Assembly: GCA_030141605.1 (NCBI GenBank)
Contig: JAQGDQ010002389.1
Location: forward strand, 148,951-212,950
Reading direction: 5' to 3'
From: Tubiluchus corallicola
Lineage: Eukaryota; Priapulida; Priapulimorpha; Priapulimorphida; Tubiluchidae
Length of the DNA stretch: 64,000 bases
Shown here: positions 1 through 9,046 of the stretch, piece by piece
How positions within the stretch are numbered: the stretch's first letter is position 1
Layout of the letters: each line of letters begins with the position of its first letter
Made by a program: the position numbers and the translations under genes
Notes under the pieces: generated by a model
The model's input: only the letters and a program-made list of their open reading frames with translations
Database searches by the model: none
What the model was told of the DNA's origin: nothing

Positions 1-1918
1 GTGAAAGCGGTAAGGTAATCGTAATAGGCTCTAAAGCAAAATCTACTCTGCCAGATTCCAAGCGCGCTAAATCTAAAACTTCATTAATCAAGGTTAATAA
101 ATGATCCCCAGATTGTAAAATATGCCCCGCATAGCCTAACGCAAGCTCTTTCTTCTTGCTATCTCCTCCATAGCTTTGAATATCCAATTCTAAAAGTTGC
201 GCAAATCCTAAAATACCATTCATAGGAGTGCGAATTTCATGCCCCATACGGGATAAAAACTCAGACTTAGCTCGACCAGCATTCTCCGCCTCTAATTGCG
301 CATTTTTTAAACTCTCCTCATACTCTCTAGCTGGCGTAACATCATTAGAAACCCCCCTATATCCCGCAAAATCCCCCTTGTCAAAAAAAGGTGTCGCCGT
401 AACTGAAATATAACGTATCGTATGATCCAAGCCTCTAATCCATAATATATGCTCTCTCACAGGCTCATAAGAAAAAATCGACCGAAAATAAGACTCCTTT
501 TCTTTCAATTCCTCTTCTTTATTCTTCTGCACAAGCGTGATTACATCAAAAATATATTGGCCTATAACAGTTTTCTTATCTCTGTTAAATAAATAATTAT
601 AATGTTCCGAAACAGAAATAACCCGAAGATTTTTATCAATTTCCCAAAAACAATCCGTCGCCATATTCAAAAGGTTTTTTAATAAATTTTCTGTATCACG
701 TAATGAATTCTCAACTTTCGTCAACTCTTGAATTTCACGAAAAAGACGCCGACTTTGCCTTTTAGTCTCACGGCGAACCTGCCAACCTCGACTAAACCCT
801 ATTAAAGCCATAAAAAGAATAATAATCGTTAAAATAACCAAAGCCCCCTTATAGGTATTCTTAAATACCGCAAATAGAACATCTCTATCCGAAATATAAT
901 AAACAAAACGCCACGGCGTCCCTTCTATAGGAACGTGCCATAACCAATCATTTTTCCAACGGACAAACTGTTGCTTAGGAAGATTATGAAATAAATCCCC
1001 CTCCTCTTGCTCTTGTAAAAAATCAACCTTTCCATGATTAAACACTAATACAGGCTTATTATATTCATTGAGAATTGACGCTCCTCCATCAGCTGGTAAA
1101 AAAGCATTAAAATCAATATTATGAGCTATATAATCAAGAGGAATATCAACAACAATAGCTCCTAAGAAATCACCTGCTCCATCATAAAATGGCTGAGACG
1201 CTATAACAGAATCGCCATCACCAAAAATTCTTTTCTCGCCATAACTCCAATATACCAATGGCATCTCTACCGGATCTTCCTTGTAGGAGGCAAAAGCCGC
1301 ATTCGTATAAAATGCCCTCTCTTTAAGAGCTGGCGTAAATGCAAAATAATTCGAAGGCTTCCACGGTAAGGTAATTACAAAATCACTCTTTGAAATATAA
1401 TAAATATCAACAGAATAAGACGTAGAATGTAAAATAGAAAAGAAAATAGGCGATAAAGAAAAAATCTGTTCGATTTCTCTCATAAGTGAAGCATCATCAC
1501 GAGAAAATTCCCCTAACCCTGTTATATTAGGCAAAGACTTTTGATTCCAAGGCGCACGCAAAAAATCTAAAGCATAACCTTCTTCTATATATTTCGATTC
1601 ACTAATATCATTCACTAAGGCTGTATAATTATGTGTTCCTTGGCCCAGATGATTCATGTCATTACGATAATACGATAAAAAATCCATATTTTTAGAAATA
1701 TGAACAACCGAATAGGTAACATCCAAAGAAAATTTTTCTACATTCTTTTCTAAAGAGGATAAATAAAAAGCGCGTTCACGATAATATTGATAAGAAAGAA
1801 ATGCAACAGAAAGAATAAATAAGAAAATCAGAAATATTCCCCAAGAAAAAACCCTTCTGTCCTTTATCGCGTAAAAGAAAGGATACAATAATTTTTCTTT
1901 TTCTGACCTCTTATTCAT
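1..1918 (-). CDS. Membrane sensor histidine kinase, Cache-PAS-HisKA (3' end outside window)
   Basis: The frame is open from an ATG at 1918 to the window edge, so about 639 N-terminal residues are visible and the ATPase domain (and any receiver) lies outside. An N-terminal membrane segment (about residues 23-42) is followed by a roughly 300-residue extracytoplasmic region resembling a double Cache ligand-binding domain, then a second membrane segment (coding bases near 815-870). Next come a PAS domain (FWEIDKNLRVISVSE, RYISVTATPFFD) and a HisKA dimerisation segment with the H-box MGHEIRTPMNGILGF; the phospho-accepting His codon is at 239-241. HisKA kinases of this build autophosphorylate in response to a small periplasmic ligand and pass phosphate to a receiver. 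No response regulator gene is adjacent on the visible side, so the ligand and target are unknown. A purine-rich GGAAGGAAG lies upstream of the start. Confidence 0.88.
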   Translation of the reverse strand, partial: MNKRSEKEKLLYPFFYAIKDRRVFSWGIFLIFLFILSVAFLSYQYYRERAFYLSSLEKNVEKFSLDVTYSVVHISKNMDFLSYYRNDMNHLGQGTHNYTALVNDISESKYIEEGYALDFLRAPWNQKSLPNITGLGEFSRDDASLMREIEQIFSLSPIFFSILHSTSYSVDIYYISKSDFVITLPWKPSNYFAFTPALKERAFYTNAAFASYKEDPVEMPLVYWSYGEKRIFGDGDSVIASQPFYDGAGDFLGAIVVDIPLDYIAHNIDFNAFLPADGGASILNEYNKPVLVFNHGKVDFLQEQEEGDLFHNLPKQQFVRWKNDWLWHVPIEGTPWRFVYYISDRDVLFAVFKNTYKGALVILTIIILFMALIGFSRGWQVRRETKRQSRRLFREIQELTKVENSLRDTENLLKNLLNMATDCFWEIDKNLRVISVSEHYNYLFNRDKKTVIGQYIFDVITLVQKNKEEELKEKESYFRSIFSYEPVREHILWIRGLDHTIRYISVTATPFFDKGDFAGYRGVSNDVTPAREYEESLKNAQLEAENAGRAKSEFLSRMGHEIRTPMNGILGFAQLLELDIQSYGGDSKKKELALGYAGHILQSGDHLLTLINEVLDLARLESGRVDFALEPITITLPLS

Positions 1919-1978
1919 TGCCGATAGAGACTTCCTTCCTGCTTAAAACCATTCACTTTTTACTAACAGCCCAATCTT

Positions 1979-2230
<252 letters not shown>

Positions 2231-2458
2231 TTAACCACTCCTATTCTTTCTCTTTCTTCCAAACAAGCTGCTTACCAGATTCAAGTGCCGGCTGTCTTCA
2301 AAAACACCCAACAATACAGCCCAGCGCTAAAGATCTAAATATCAATCAAACATTCATACCAAAACCGATTTTTAAATATGAATATAATATCATATGTATA
2401 AAACCATCGTACAATAATATCCTTCTTCCAGATATATAGTATATTATTGAAAAATTAA

Positions 2459-2782
2459 CTAAATATTTCGCGTTTTTGAAGGAAGAGAAACTTTTAAACC
2501 ATCTAACGCTTTTGTCACAATAATCTGGCAACCTAAGCGTGACGTTTCTGTCAACCCAAAAGCCATATCAAGCATATCTTCCTCTTCTTCCTTCGGAGCT
2601 TCAAGACGATCATACCATTCCTCGTCAATAATAACATGGCAGGTAGAACAGGCTAAAGACCCTTCACAGGCTCCCTCAAGAGCAAGATTGTTTTTCCGCG
2701 CAACCTGTAAAAGAGAATCACCCTCTTGCGCTTCTGTATCAACCACTTTTCCTTCAGGCGAAATAAATGTAATCTTAACCAT
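2459..2782 (-). CDS. fdx: ISC-type [2Fe-2S] ferredoxin
   Basis: A 107-residue adrenodoxin-type ferredoxin, the usual length for the ISC member. Cluster ligands are C39, C45 and C48 ([12 protein letters not shown]) and C85 (RLGCQ), the C-x5-C-x2-C-x36-C pattern typical of Fdx rather than plant-type ferredoxins. It supplies electrons for cluster assembly on IscU in the cytoplasm. It is the last gene of the iscR-iscS-iscU-iscA-hscB-hscA-fdx operon, 96 bp after hscA. The ATG at 2782 follows GAGAGGA at good distance. Expression is expected to follow the IscR-controlled operon promoter. Confidence 0.95.
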   Translation of the reverse strand: MVKITFISPEGKVVDTEAQEGDSLLQVARKNNLALEGACEGSLACSTCHVIIDEEWYDRLEAPKEEEEDMLDMAFGLTETSRLGCQIIVTKALDGLKVSLPSKTRNI

Positions 2783-2878
2783 AAATTTTTATCCTCTCAG
2801 ATTTTTAAATAATAAAAAATATAACAAAATAATGCATAATATATAAATTAGGCTTATAGCAAAAGCCCCCACCAAAAT

Positions 2879-4786
2879 TTAAATATCCTCAATTACCTTC
2901 CCCTTTAGAGCTGTTTGAATATCTCTGTTCATCCGCCGCTCTGCAAAAGAAAGTGTTGACTCCTGAACAGAATCTGTAAATTTTATTATCTTCTCTCTAT
3001 CCTCTCCCTGGAGCGATTGTTCCAGCTTATCCATCACTTCTTCCATCGTCTTTAACTCAATAGGGGCTAGTAAATCCTTATCATGTTCTAATGCCGCATA
3101 AAGAGCCAGTAGCAAACGCTTTCCATCAAGACGTGCTTCCTCTAAAAGGCGCCATTTCATATCTTCCTCCGCCTTGTAAAAACTCTCTTTCAACATGCTC
3201 ATAGTTTCTTCCTCGGTCAAACCATAGGAAGGCTTTACTTCAATATGCTGCTTTACACCTGTCGTCGTTTCCTGAGCGGTAACAAGCAAAACGCCATTCG
3301 CATCTACAGAAAAGGTAATACAAATACGTGCCGCTCCCGCAGCCATCGGAGGAATTCCACGTAAAGTAAAACGCGCCAAAGAACGATTTTTTTCCGCCTG
3401 CTCACGCTCTCCTTGAACAATATGAATACTCATCGCTTGCTGCCCATCTTGAAAGGTCGTAAACTCGCAGGTTTTGGAAACAGGAATAGGTGTATTGCGA
3501 TAAATAACTTTCTCAGCTATACCACCTATCGTTTCTATCGCTAAAGAAAGCGGCAAAACATCTAATAGTAAAATTCCTCCCCCACGTGTCAAGGCTTCTG
3601 CCTGCAAGGCAGCTCCGATAGCAACAACTCGCTCCGGATCAATCTGCATCAAAGGCTCTTTCCCCCAGAATTCCCCTACAGCCTGCTGAACAGCCGGAAT
3701 CCTTGTCGAGCCACCAACCATAACAATTCCTAAAACTTCCTGACGATCTAAATCCGCATCCGATAAAACAGACTCGCTAATCTTTAGAGTCTTTTCAATC
3801 CATGGTTTTATTAAATCGTAAAGCTCCGATTGCGTCAATACATGCCGACTCTCTTTATCTGCAAATGATAGTAAACAATGCACCTCGCGCACCGAAGAAA
3901 GAGATTCCTTAACAGAACGAGCCTGCAACAATAATTCCTGAACCTCTTTTTGGCTTAAGGAATCATCCGGGTAAGCGATTTTTCTTTGTATTAAAAACTC
4001 TTCCGCAATAGCGCAGTCAAAATCATCGCCTCCCAAAGCGGTATCTCCTCCCGTCGCTAAAACACGAAAAATCCCTTTCTGTAAACTGAGTATCGAAATA
4101 TCAAATGTCCCTCCCCCTAGGTCATAAATAACATAAATTCCTTCCGCAGAATTCCCAAGACCATACGCTAACGCCGCAGATGTCGGCTCATTAATTAATC
4201 TTAAAACCTCAAGACCAGCTAGCCGTGCCGCATCCCGCGTCGCTGTACGGGCCGCATCATCAAAATATGCAGGGACAGTAATAACAGCCCGCTTAATAGG
4301 AGAGTTTAACTGTAAAGAAGCATAGCGGCATAACGTCTCAAAAATAAGCGCTGAAATCTCAACCGGACTATATTCCCTTCCTTTGACAGAAAGACGAACC
4401 ATACCACTCTTATTCTCTATAAGATCACCACCAAGCGGAAAAACATCGCCCAAAAGAGCACTTATATCCTCAGAGCCACGTCCCATTAAACGCTTAACTG
4501 AGCTTACCATTGTAAGCTCACCAGATTGATCACCAAGAGCTCTGTTACGAGCCCTATAGCCAACATCAACTCCCCCCTGAGCATCCCATGTCACAATTGA
4601 TGGAATAATTTCATTCCTATCCTCATCCTGAACCAGCATTGTACATCCATCAAGGCGATACGCCACAACTGAGTGCGTGGTCCCAAAATCAATCCCAATA
4701 GCAACATCGTCTTCTTTTTTTTTATAAGAAGGATCCAGAAGTTCTTCCGGCTCATGAATTTGAAATAATGTCTCTGTATTACGCAC
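2879..4786 (-). CDS. hscA: Fe-S protein assembly Hsp70 chaperone HscA
   Basis: A 635-residue Hsp70 (usual HscA length about 615-620). The ATPase domain shows GIDFGTTHS (near residue 31), the long VPAYFDDAARTATRDAARLA helix, IYDLGGGTFDIS and VMVGGSTRIPAVQ. The substrate-binding domain (LLLDVLPLSLAIETIGG onward) lacks the long disordered DnaK tail, which is characteristic of HscA. With HscB it binds the LPPVK motif of IscU and drives release of the cluster to acceptors. The start is GTG at 4786, chosen because AGGGGAA sits immediately upstream and the residues before the conserved GIDFG match the usual short HscA extension. It follows hscB by 77 bp in the ISC operon. Confidence 0.96.
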   Translation of the reverse strand: MRNTETLFQIHEPEELLDPSYKKKEDDVAIGIDFGTTHSVVAYRLDGCTMLVQDEDRNEIIPSIVTWDAQGGVDVGYRARNRALGDQSGELTMVSSVKRLMGRGSEDISALLGDVFPLGGDLIENKSGMVRLSVKGREYSPVEISALIFETLCRYASLQLNSPIKRAVITVPAYFDDAARTATRDAARLAGLEVLRLINEPTSAALAYGLGNSAEGIYVIYDLGGGTFDISILSLQKGIFRVLATGGDTALGGDDFDCAIAEEFLIQRKIAYPDDSLSQKEVQELLLQARSVKESLSSVREVHCLLSFADKESRHVLTQSELYDLIKPWIEKTLKISESVLSDADLDRQEVLGIVMVGGSTRIPAVQQAVGEFWGKEPLMQIDPERVVAIGAALQAEALTRGGGILLLDVLPLSLAIETIGGIAEKVIYRNTPIPVSKTCEFTTFQDGQQAMSIHIVQGEREQAEKNRSLARFTLRGIPPMAAGAARICITFSVDANGVLLVTAQETTTGVKQHIEVKPSYGLTEEETMSMLKESFYKAEEDMKWRLLEEARLDGKRLLLALYAALEHDKDLLAPIELKTMEEVMDKLEQSLQGEDREKIIKFTDSVQESTLSFAERRMNRDIQTALKGKVIEDI

Positions 4787-4863
4787 TGAAATTCCCCTAT
4801 TAATTTCATCTTACAAAATTTCTGTCACGCCAATATAACCTTATACGCTTTTTAAATATTTTA

Positions 4864-5475
4864 TTATTCAATTTGAAGCTTCTTCTGCTTGATTTCTTCC
4901 AATAATTTCTGCAAATATTGCAACTGGATAATCTGAGCAGGCACCTTCTCAAGCTGTTTTAAATGAAATAAATCAGATAATAAAGAGCATACCTGCAGCA
5001 TAGCATTTTCAGTCTCAATAACCATCTCTTTTAATTGCTGAAAATCATCCCTCTTTACTTTCTGCAACCGCGAGCGCTTTAGAAAAATCTCTTCCAAAAA
5101 AGCAGAATCGGCCACCTGTGTATCCTTTTCTATAGAAGGATTCATAATTTCTAAAAGGCAATGTGCCCTTTTAACCGGATCAACAAGTGTCTCAAAAGCA
5201 TCATTCAGATACATGCTTTGCTGCTGCGCGAAAAGTTTTTCCTTGCTGCCAGAAAGCGCAAAACGATCCGGATGTAGCGCAAGCTGACGCTCCTGCCAAA
5301 GCATAACAAGCCGATCCTTATCTAAATCAAAACTGTACGGTAATTGAAAACAACAAAACATATCCTTATAGTGCGGCGGTTGAATAACATCACATATAGA
5401 GCAAAAAGCATCCCCTATTGAAGCCCCGCTTCCACAAACCCAGCATAAAAATATCTCACTCTCAGATACAGCCAT
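4864..5475 (-). CDS. hscB: HscB co-chaperone with N-terminal tetracysteine motif
   Basis: A 203-residue J-domain co-chaperone that recruits HscA to IscU. Residues about 38-110 are the J domain with HPD at 68-70 and the LNDAFETLVDPVKRA segment typical of HscB. The C-terminal half is the helical IscU-binding domain (LQKLLEEIKQKKLQIE end). In front of the J domain, residues 11-28 carry two CxxC pairs (C11/C14 and C25/C28), a zinc-ribbon-like module known from human HSCB and some alphaproteobacterial relatives but absent from E. coli HscB (171 aa). The ATG at 5475 is 9 bp after the iscA stop, behind AGGA. The J-domain assignment is secure; metal binding by the cysteine pairs is inferred. Confidence 0.94.
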   Translation of the reverse strand: MAVSESEIFLCWVCGSGASIGDAFCSICDVIQPPHYKDMFCCFQLPYSFDLDKDRLVMLWQERQLALHPDRFALSGSKEKLFAQQQSMYLNDAFETLVDPVKRAHCLLEIMNPSIEKDTQVADSAFLEEIFLKRSRLQKVKRDDFQQLKEMVIETENAMLQVCSLLSDLFHLKQLEKVPAQIIQLQYLQKLLEEIKQKKLQIE

Positions 5476-5484
5476 CCCTAAGTC

Positions 5485-5874
5485 CTATACATGAAAAGAG
5501 TCTCCACAACCACAACGGCCTTTTTCATTGGGGTTACGAAAAACAAACCCCGAAGATAAGCGGTCCTCAACAAAATCCATCTCTGTGCCCAGCAAAAACA
5601 TAACAGCTTTCGGATCAATAAAAATCGTTACACCCTTATCTTCAACAAGCTCATCAAACTCTTCCTGCTGATCCACATACTCTAAATTGTAAGATAATCC
5701 CGAGCAACCTCGTGTTCGAATTGAAATTCTAATCCCCGCCGAGGGCTTTCCCCGTTCCTTCAGCAACTGTGTTATCCGAGCTGCAGCCCTCTCTGTAATA
5801 GACATAATTGCAGAGTGATCAGGATTCAGCGGTGATTCTATCTTACTTTTTTCCTTATTCATTTTTGCTCTCAT
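5485..5874 (-). CDS. iscA: Iron-sulfur cluster assembly A-type protein IscA
   Basis: A-type carrier with the three diagnostic cysteines: RGCSGLSY in mid-protein and the C-terminal CGC pair (RCGCGDSFHV). It receives clusters from IscU and passes them to apoproteins. The core family starts near MSITERAAARI, so this protein has a short N-terminal extension. The start is uncertain. The longest frame begins with TTG at 5895; I prefer ATG 5874, while ATG 5862 would give an 8-base overlap with the iscU stop (ATGAATAA) and also has a GAGAG ahead of it. In all cases it overlaps the end of iscU, indicating translational coupling in the ISC operon. IscA versus another A-type name rests on operon position. 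Confidence 0.93.
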   Translation of the reverse strand: MRAKMNKEKSKIESPLNPDHSAIMSITERAAARITQLLKERGKPSAGIRISIRTRGCSGLSYNLEYVDQQEEFDELVEDKGVTIFIDPKAVMFLLGTEMDFVEDRLSSGFVFRNPNEKGRCGCGDSFHV

Positions 5875-6247
5875 GCTTTCTTCTATAATCTTCAACAGCC
5901 GATTTTATAGCATCTTCCGCCAAAACAGAACAATGAATTTTCACAGGCGGTAAAGCTAACTCTTCCGCAATTTCCACATTCTTAATCTCTTTAGCTTCCT
6001 TAAGAGTCTTCCCTTTAAGCCATTCCGTCACTAAAGAACTCGACGCAATAGCAGACCCACAGCCAAACGTCTTAAAACACGCATCCTCAATAATACCATC
6101 ATCCGAAACTTGTATCTGTAGCTTCATAACATCTCCGCACGCCGGCACACCAACAATCCCTGTGCCAACATGCTCATCTTCCTGATCAAAGCTTCCAACA
6201 TTCCGAGGATTCTCATAATGATCAACAATCTTCTTATTGTAAGACAT
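5855..6247 (-). CDS. iscU: Iron-sulfur cluster scaffold IscU
   Basis: A 130-residue scaffold, normal length. The three cluster-ligand cysteines are C37 (PACGDV, with the adjacent Asp that tunes cluster release), C63 (FGCGSAIASS) and C106 (IHCSVLAE). The LPPVK segment recognised by HscA is at residues 99-103. It assembles a transient [2Fe-2S] cluster using sulfur from IscS and electrons from Fdx. It starts at ATG 6247 behind AAGG, 67 bp after iscS, and its end overlaps iscA. Confidence 0.97.
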   Translation of the reverse strand: MSYNKKIVDHYENPRNVGSFDQEDEHVGTGIVGVPACGDVMKLQIQVSDDGIIEDACFKTFGCGSAIASSSLVTEWLKGKTLKEAKEIKNVEIAEELALPPVKIHCSVLAEDAIKSAVEDYRRKHESKNE

Positions 6248-6314
6248 TTCTTATACCTTTAAATTAAACTCTTTAATAATAGCCTCTATTTCTTGCCACA
6301 CACACGCTCTATAA

Positions 6315-7550
6315 TCAATCCTTTACCCATTGTATCGTGCTCAGATCAACTCCTTGACTCATAAGCTCCCAAAGAGGACTCATAGAACGCAAACGCTCAA
6401 CTTCTTCAATAATTCTTTCACCCGCATAATCAATCTCCTCTTCTGTCGTAAAACGCCCTAGGCTTATTCTTAACGATGTATGCGCTAACTCATCATTAAT
6501 CCCTAACGATCGCAAAACATAGGAAGGCTCCAGAGAATCCGATGAACAAGCCGATCCCGACGAAACAGCCAAATCTTTCAAGCCCATCATTAACCCTTCT
6601 CCTTCTACACCCGAAAAACTTACATTTAAATTTCCCGCAATACGATTCTCCAAGCTTCCATTCAAATATATCTTGGGTAATGAAGAGTTTATTTTATTAT
6701 AAAGTTTTAAACGTAAACGCAACACTCTTTCAAATTCTTCTTCTCTCTCCAACATAGAAACTTCAACCGCCTTGCCAAAGCCAACACACAAAGGAACCGG
6801 CAACGTACCTGAGCGCATACCTCGTTCCTGCCCACCACCTTGAAGCAATGCACTAAGACGGACACGTGGATTCCGACGGCGAACATATAAAGCTCCTATT
6901 CCTTTGGGGCCATAAAGCTTATGAGCAGAAATACTCAACAAATCAATGCACATCTCCTCAACATCAATCGCTATTTTTCCAACAGCCTGTGCCGCATCCG
7001 TATGAAAAAATACACCGTTCTCACGACAGAGATGGCCAATTTCTAACACAGGCTGAATAACGCCTATCTCACTATTAACCATCATAATAGAAACAAGCAA
7101 TGTATTCTCTGTCATCACCTCACGTAAATGATCAAGATCAATTAAACCATCCGATTGAACAGGGAGATAAGTAATATCAAAACCCTTCTGCTCTAAATAA
7201 CGACACGTGCTTAAAACACACTTATGCTCTGTCGCACACGTAATAATATGATTCCTTTTCCCTTCATAAAAAGAGGCAACGCCTTGAATGGCTAAATTAG
7301 AAGCTTCTGTCGCTCCTGAGGTGAAAATAATATCTTTATTGCTCCCTGAAATAGCGCGGGCAATACGTTCTCGCCCTTTCTCAACAGCATCTTCAGCTTC
7401 CCACCCCCAAGCATGGCTCCGAGAATGCGGGTTGCCAAATTTTTCCGTAAACCATGGTAGCATCTCCTCTAAAACACGAGGATCTACAGGTGTCGTCGCC
7501 TGATAATCTAAATAAATCGGCTTTCCATTCTTTTTCATTAAAGGCTCCAT
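6315..7550 (-). CDS. iscS: Cysteine desulfurase IscS
   Basis: A 411-residue PLP enzyme (E. coli 404) that converts cysteine to alanine and a persulfide for Fe-S and tRNA thiolation. Visible catalytic parts are [11 protein letters not shown] at the N-terminus, His in ATEHK (109), Asp in HTDAAQA (185), the PLP-Schiff-base Lys in [10 protein letters not shown] (211) and the mobile-loop active Cys in [12 protein letters not shown] (335), in the group I desulfurase arrangement with the extended loop. The start is either ATG 7550 (AGAGGA upstream) or ATG 7538 (GGAG upstream); the family usually starts at the second. It lies 12 bp after the iscR stop, so the two are co-transcribed. Confidence 0.97.
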   Translation of the reverse strand: MEPLMKKNGKPIYLDYQATTPVDPRVLEEMLPWFTEKFGNPHSRSHAWGWEAEDAVEKGRERIARAISGSNKDIIFTSGATEASNLAIQGVASFYEGKRNHIITCATEHKCVLSTCRYLEQKGFDITYLPVQSDGLIDLDHLREVMTENTLLVSIMMVNSEIGVIQPVLEIGHLCRENGVFFHTDAAQAVGKIAIDVEEMCIDLLSISAHKLYGPKGIGALYVRRRNPRVRLSALLQGGGQERGMRSGTLPVPLCVGFGKAVEVSMLEREEEFERVLRLRLKLYNKINSSLPKIYLNGSLENRIAGNLNVSFSGVEGEGLMMGLKDLAVSSGSACSSDSLEPSYVLRSLGINDELAHTSLRISLGRFTTEEEIDYAGERIIEEVERLRSMSPLWELMSQGVDLSTIQWVKD

Positions 7551-7562
7551 AGCGTCAATCCT

Positions 7563-7988
7563 CTACTTAAATTTTCCAAACTGATTCTTACCATGACAAA
7601 CATCATCAAGAGTAATATGCGATAGCCAAAGATGAATTTGTCGCGTTAAAGCAACCCAAAGATTATGAGTAATGCATTGCTCTTTCCCAACACATCCCTC
7701 CGATCCATTTTTGCAACCCAACGCAGAAACCGAAACATCAACAGCCATGATAATATCTGAAATCGTAATTTCATCCGCTCTGTTTACTAAGTGATATCCT
7801 CCAGACGATCCTCGAACACTCCGAACAAGATTTTTCCTCTTAAGAGATGAAAATAACTGCTCCAGATATGATAGAGAAATTCCTTGCCGACGTGCTATAT
7901 CTCTAAGAGATACAGGCTTATCTGAATTATGCTGCGCAAGGTCAGCCATTGCCATGACAGTATAGCGCCCTCTTGTGCTTAGTTTCAC
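7563..7988 (-). CDS. iscR: Rrf2-family Fe-S regulator IscR
   Basis: A 141-residue Rrf2 regulator. The N-terminal winged helix starts MKLSTRGRYTVMAMADLA, and the wing RSVRGSSGGYHL is near residues 56-66. Cluster ligands C92, C99, C105 and H108 match the Cys-Cys-Cys-His set of IscR with one extra residue between the first two. As [2Fe-2S] IscR it represses the isc operon, and apo-IscR regulates other promoters. It is the first gene of the operon. The start is GTG at 7988 with AGGT upstream. The 285-bp divergent region to the next gene presumably holds the autoregulated promoter, but I could not pick out an IscR box with confidence. Confidence 0.96.
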   Translation of the reverse strand: MKLSTRGRYTVMAMADLAQHNSDKPVSLRDIARRQGISLSYLEQLFSSLKRKNLVRSVRGSSGGYHLVNRADEITISDIIMAVDVSVSALGCKNGSEGCVGKEQCITHNLWVALTRQIHLWLSHITLDDVCHGKNQFGKFK

Positions 7989-8060
7989 TTTACTTGACCT
8001 AAATTTCTAAAAATAACCATGATATAACCTTAAAATATACTATAGAATCCCATAAAATGA

Positions 8061-8089
8061 TTGACTTTTCTTAAAAAATAGAATTATAT
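8061..8089 (+). promoter_or_regulatory. Candidate sigma70-type promoter for the hydrolase gene
   Basis: TTGACT at 8061-8066 and TTATAT at 8084-8089 with a 17-bp spacer, in the 285-bp iscR/hydrolase divergent region (7989-8273). It points toward the hydrolase-like gene at 8274 and would give a leader of about 180 nt. The rest of the region is AT-rich; no other feature was recognised. Confidence 0.4.
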
Positions 8090-8273
8090 ATTTTGTTATT
8101 CTGTATTTTATTGAGAAGAGTGAAATCTATTCAGAAATTATAGAACTCAATACGAGAAGAGTCTACAATATCCTACTATTTTAATCAAGTTTATTTTATG
8201 CTCAATATTGAATCTTTAAAGCCTATATAACCTGTTGGATTTCTTCACTTTTTTAAAGAAAGGTTACTATATA

Positions 8274-8939
8274 ATGCCAGAAATCGTTATCTCGGGCCCA
8301 GAAGGACATCTTGAAGGACGCTACTACCATTCTCCTCATCCTCAACCCAATATAGCTTTATTGATTCCTCCACACCCTCAACATGGGGAAACAATGAATA
8401 GTACCCCTCTTTACCGTCTTTATCGCACGTTGGCTATACAAGGATTTTCTGTTCTCAGATTTAATTTTCGAGGAATCGGGCGTTCAAAAGGAAAATGGAG
8501 CAATGGCGTCGGAGAACTCAGCGATTCCGCAGCTGCCCTAGACTGGCTTCAAGCTTGCAACCCCAACACTGCGAAAACATGGGTTGGCGGCTTTGCTTTT
8601 GGCGCTTGGATCTCTATGCAGCTTATGATGAGAAGACCTGAAATCAAACATTTCATTTCTCTCGGCTTGCCAACAAGTACATACGACTTTTCTTTTCTAT
8701 CCCCCTGCCCCGCCGATGGAATCGTCATACATGGCGAAAAAGATGAAACCTCCTCTCCCAATAGCGTTAATAAGCTTGTGCGAAAACTAAACAGCCAGAA
8801 TAATATAACTGTCGACTATCAAATTATCTCAGACGCTTCTCATGACTTTTCAGATCATTTAGATACCCTAGAAGGCTATATTAAAACCTACGTACAAACA
8901 GAATCTTCGACTTTTTCTTCCCCTAGACTACGTGCTTAA
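8274..8939 (+). CDS. COG2945-like alpha/beta hydrolase fold protein, nucleophile Ser replaced by Ala
   Basis: A 221-residue alpha/beta-hydrolase-fold protein of the short family common next to iscR or tyrS in alphaproteobacteria. Recognisable pieces are IPPHPQHGE (oxyanion-loop side), LRFNFRGIGRSKG, the nucleophile-elbow strand WVGGFAFGAW (104-112), FLSPCPADG and IHGEKDET (putative acid Asp157), plus His190 in DASHDF. The family elbow is GFSFGAW; here the Ser position is Ala108, so ordinary serine-hydrolase chemistry is unlikely. ATG 8274 is preferred over an upstream TTG at 8235 because AGAAAGG precedes it and family members start MPE(I/V). Its function is unknown even for active relatives. 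It lies 107 bp upstream of tyrS. Confidence 0.8.
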   Translation: MPEIVISGPEGHLEGRYYHSPHPQPNIALLIPPHPQHGETMNSTPLYRLYRTLAIQGFSVLRFNFRGIGRSKGKWSNGVGELSDSAAALDWLQACNPNTAKTWVGGFAFGAWISMQLMMRRPEIKHFISLGLPTSTYDFSFLSPCPADGIVIHGEKDETSSPNSVNKLVRKLNSQNNITVDYQIISDASHDFSDHLDTLEGYIKTYVQTESSTFSSPRLRA

Positions 8940-9046
8940 TCAGTAAAATATGTCTCTCACTAAAATTACTGCATAACACCTTTCCAGCTGAATCCATAAT
9001 GCCAGAAATAGAACAAATACCAAGCTTGTAAATTGAAAGAGTACCA

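Noticed and set aside
2346-2531. A 61-aa minus-strand frame overlapping the end of fdx
   Set aside because: Runs through the fdx coding region in another frame, has no family features, and lacks a good ribosome-binding site.
7989-8060. IscR-binding site upstream of iscR
   Set aside because: Expected by analogy, but no sequence close enough to a known IscR site was found by eye.
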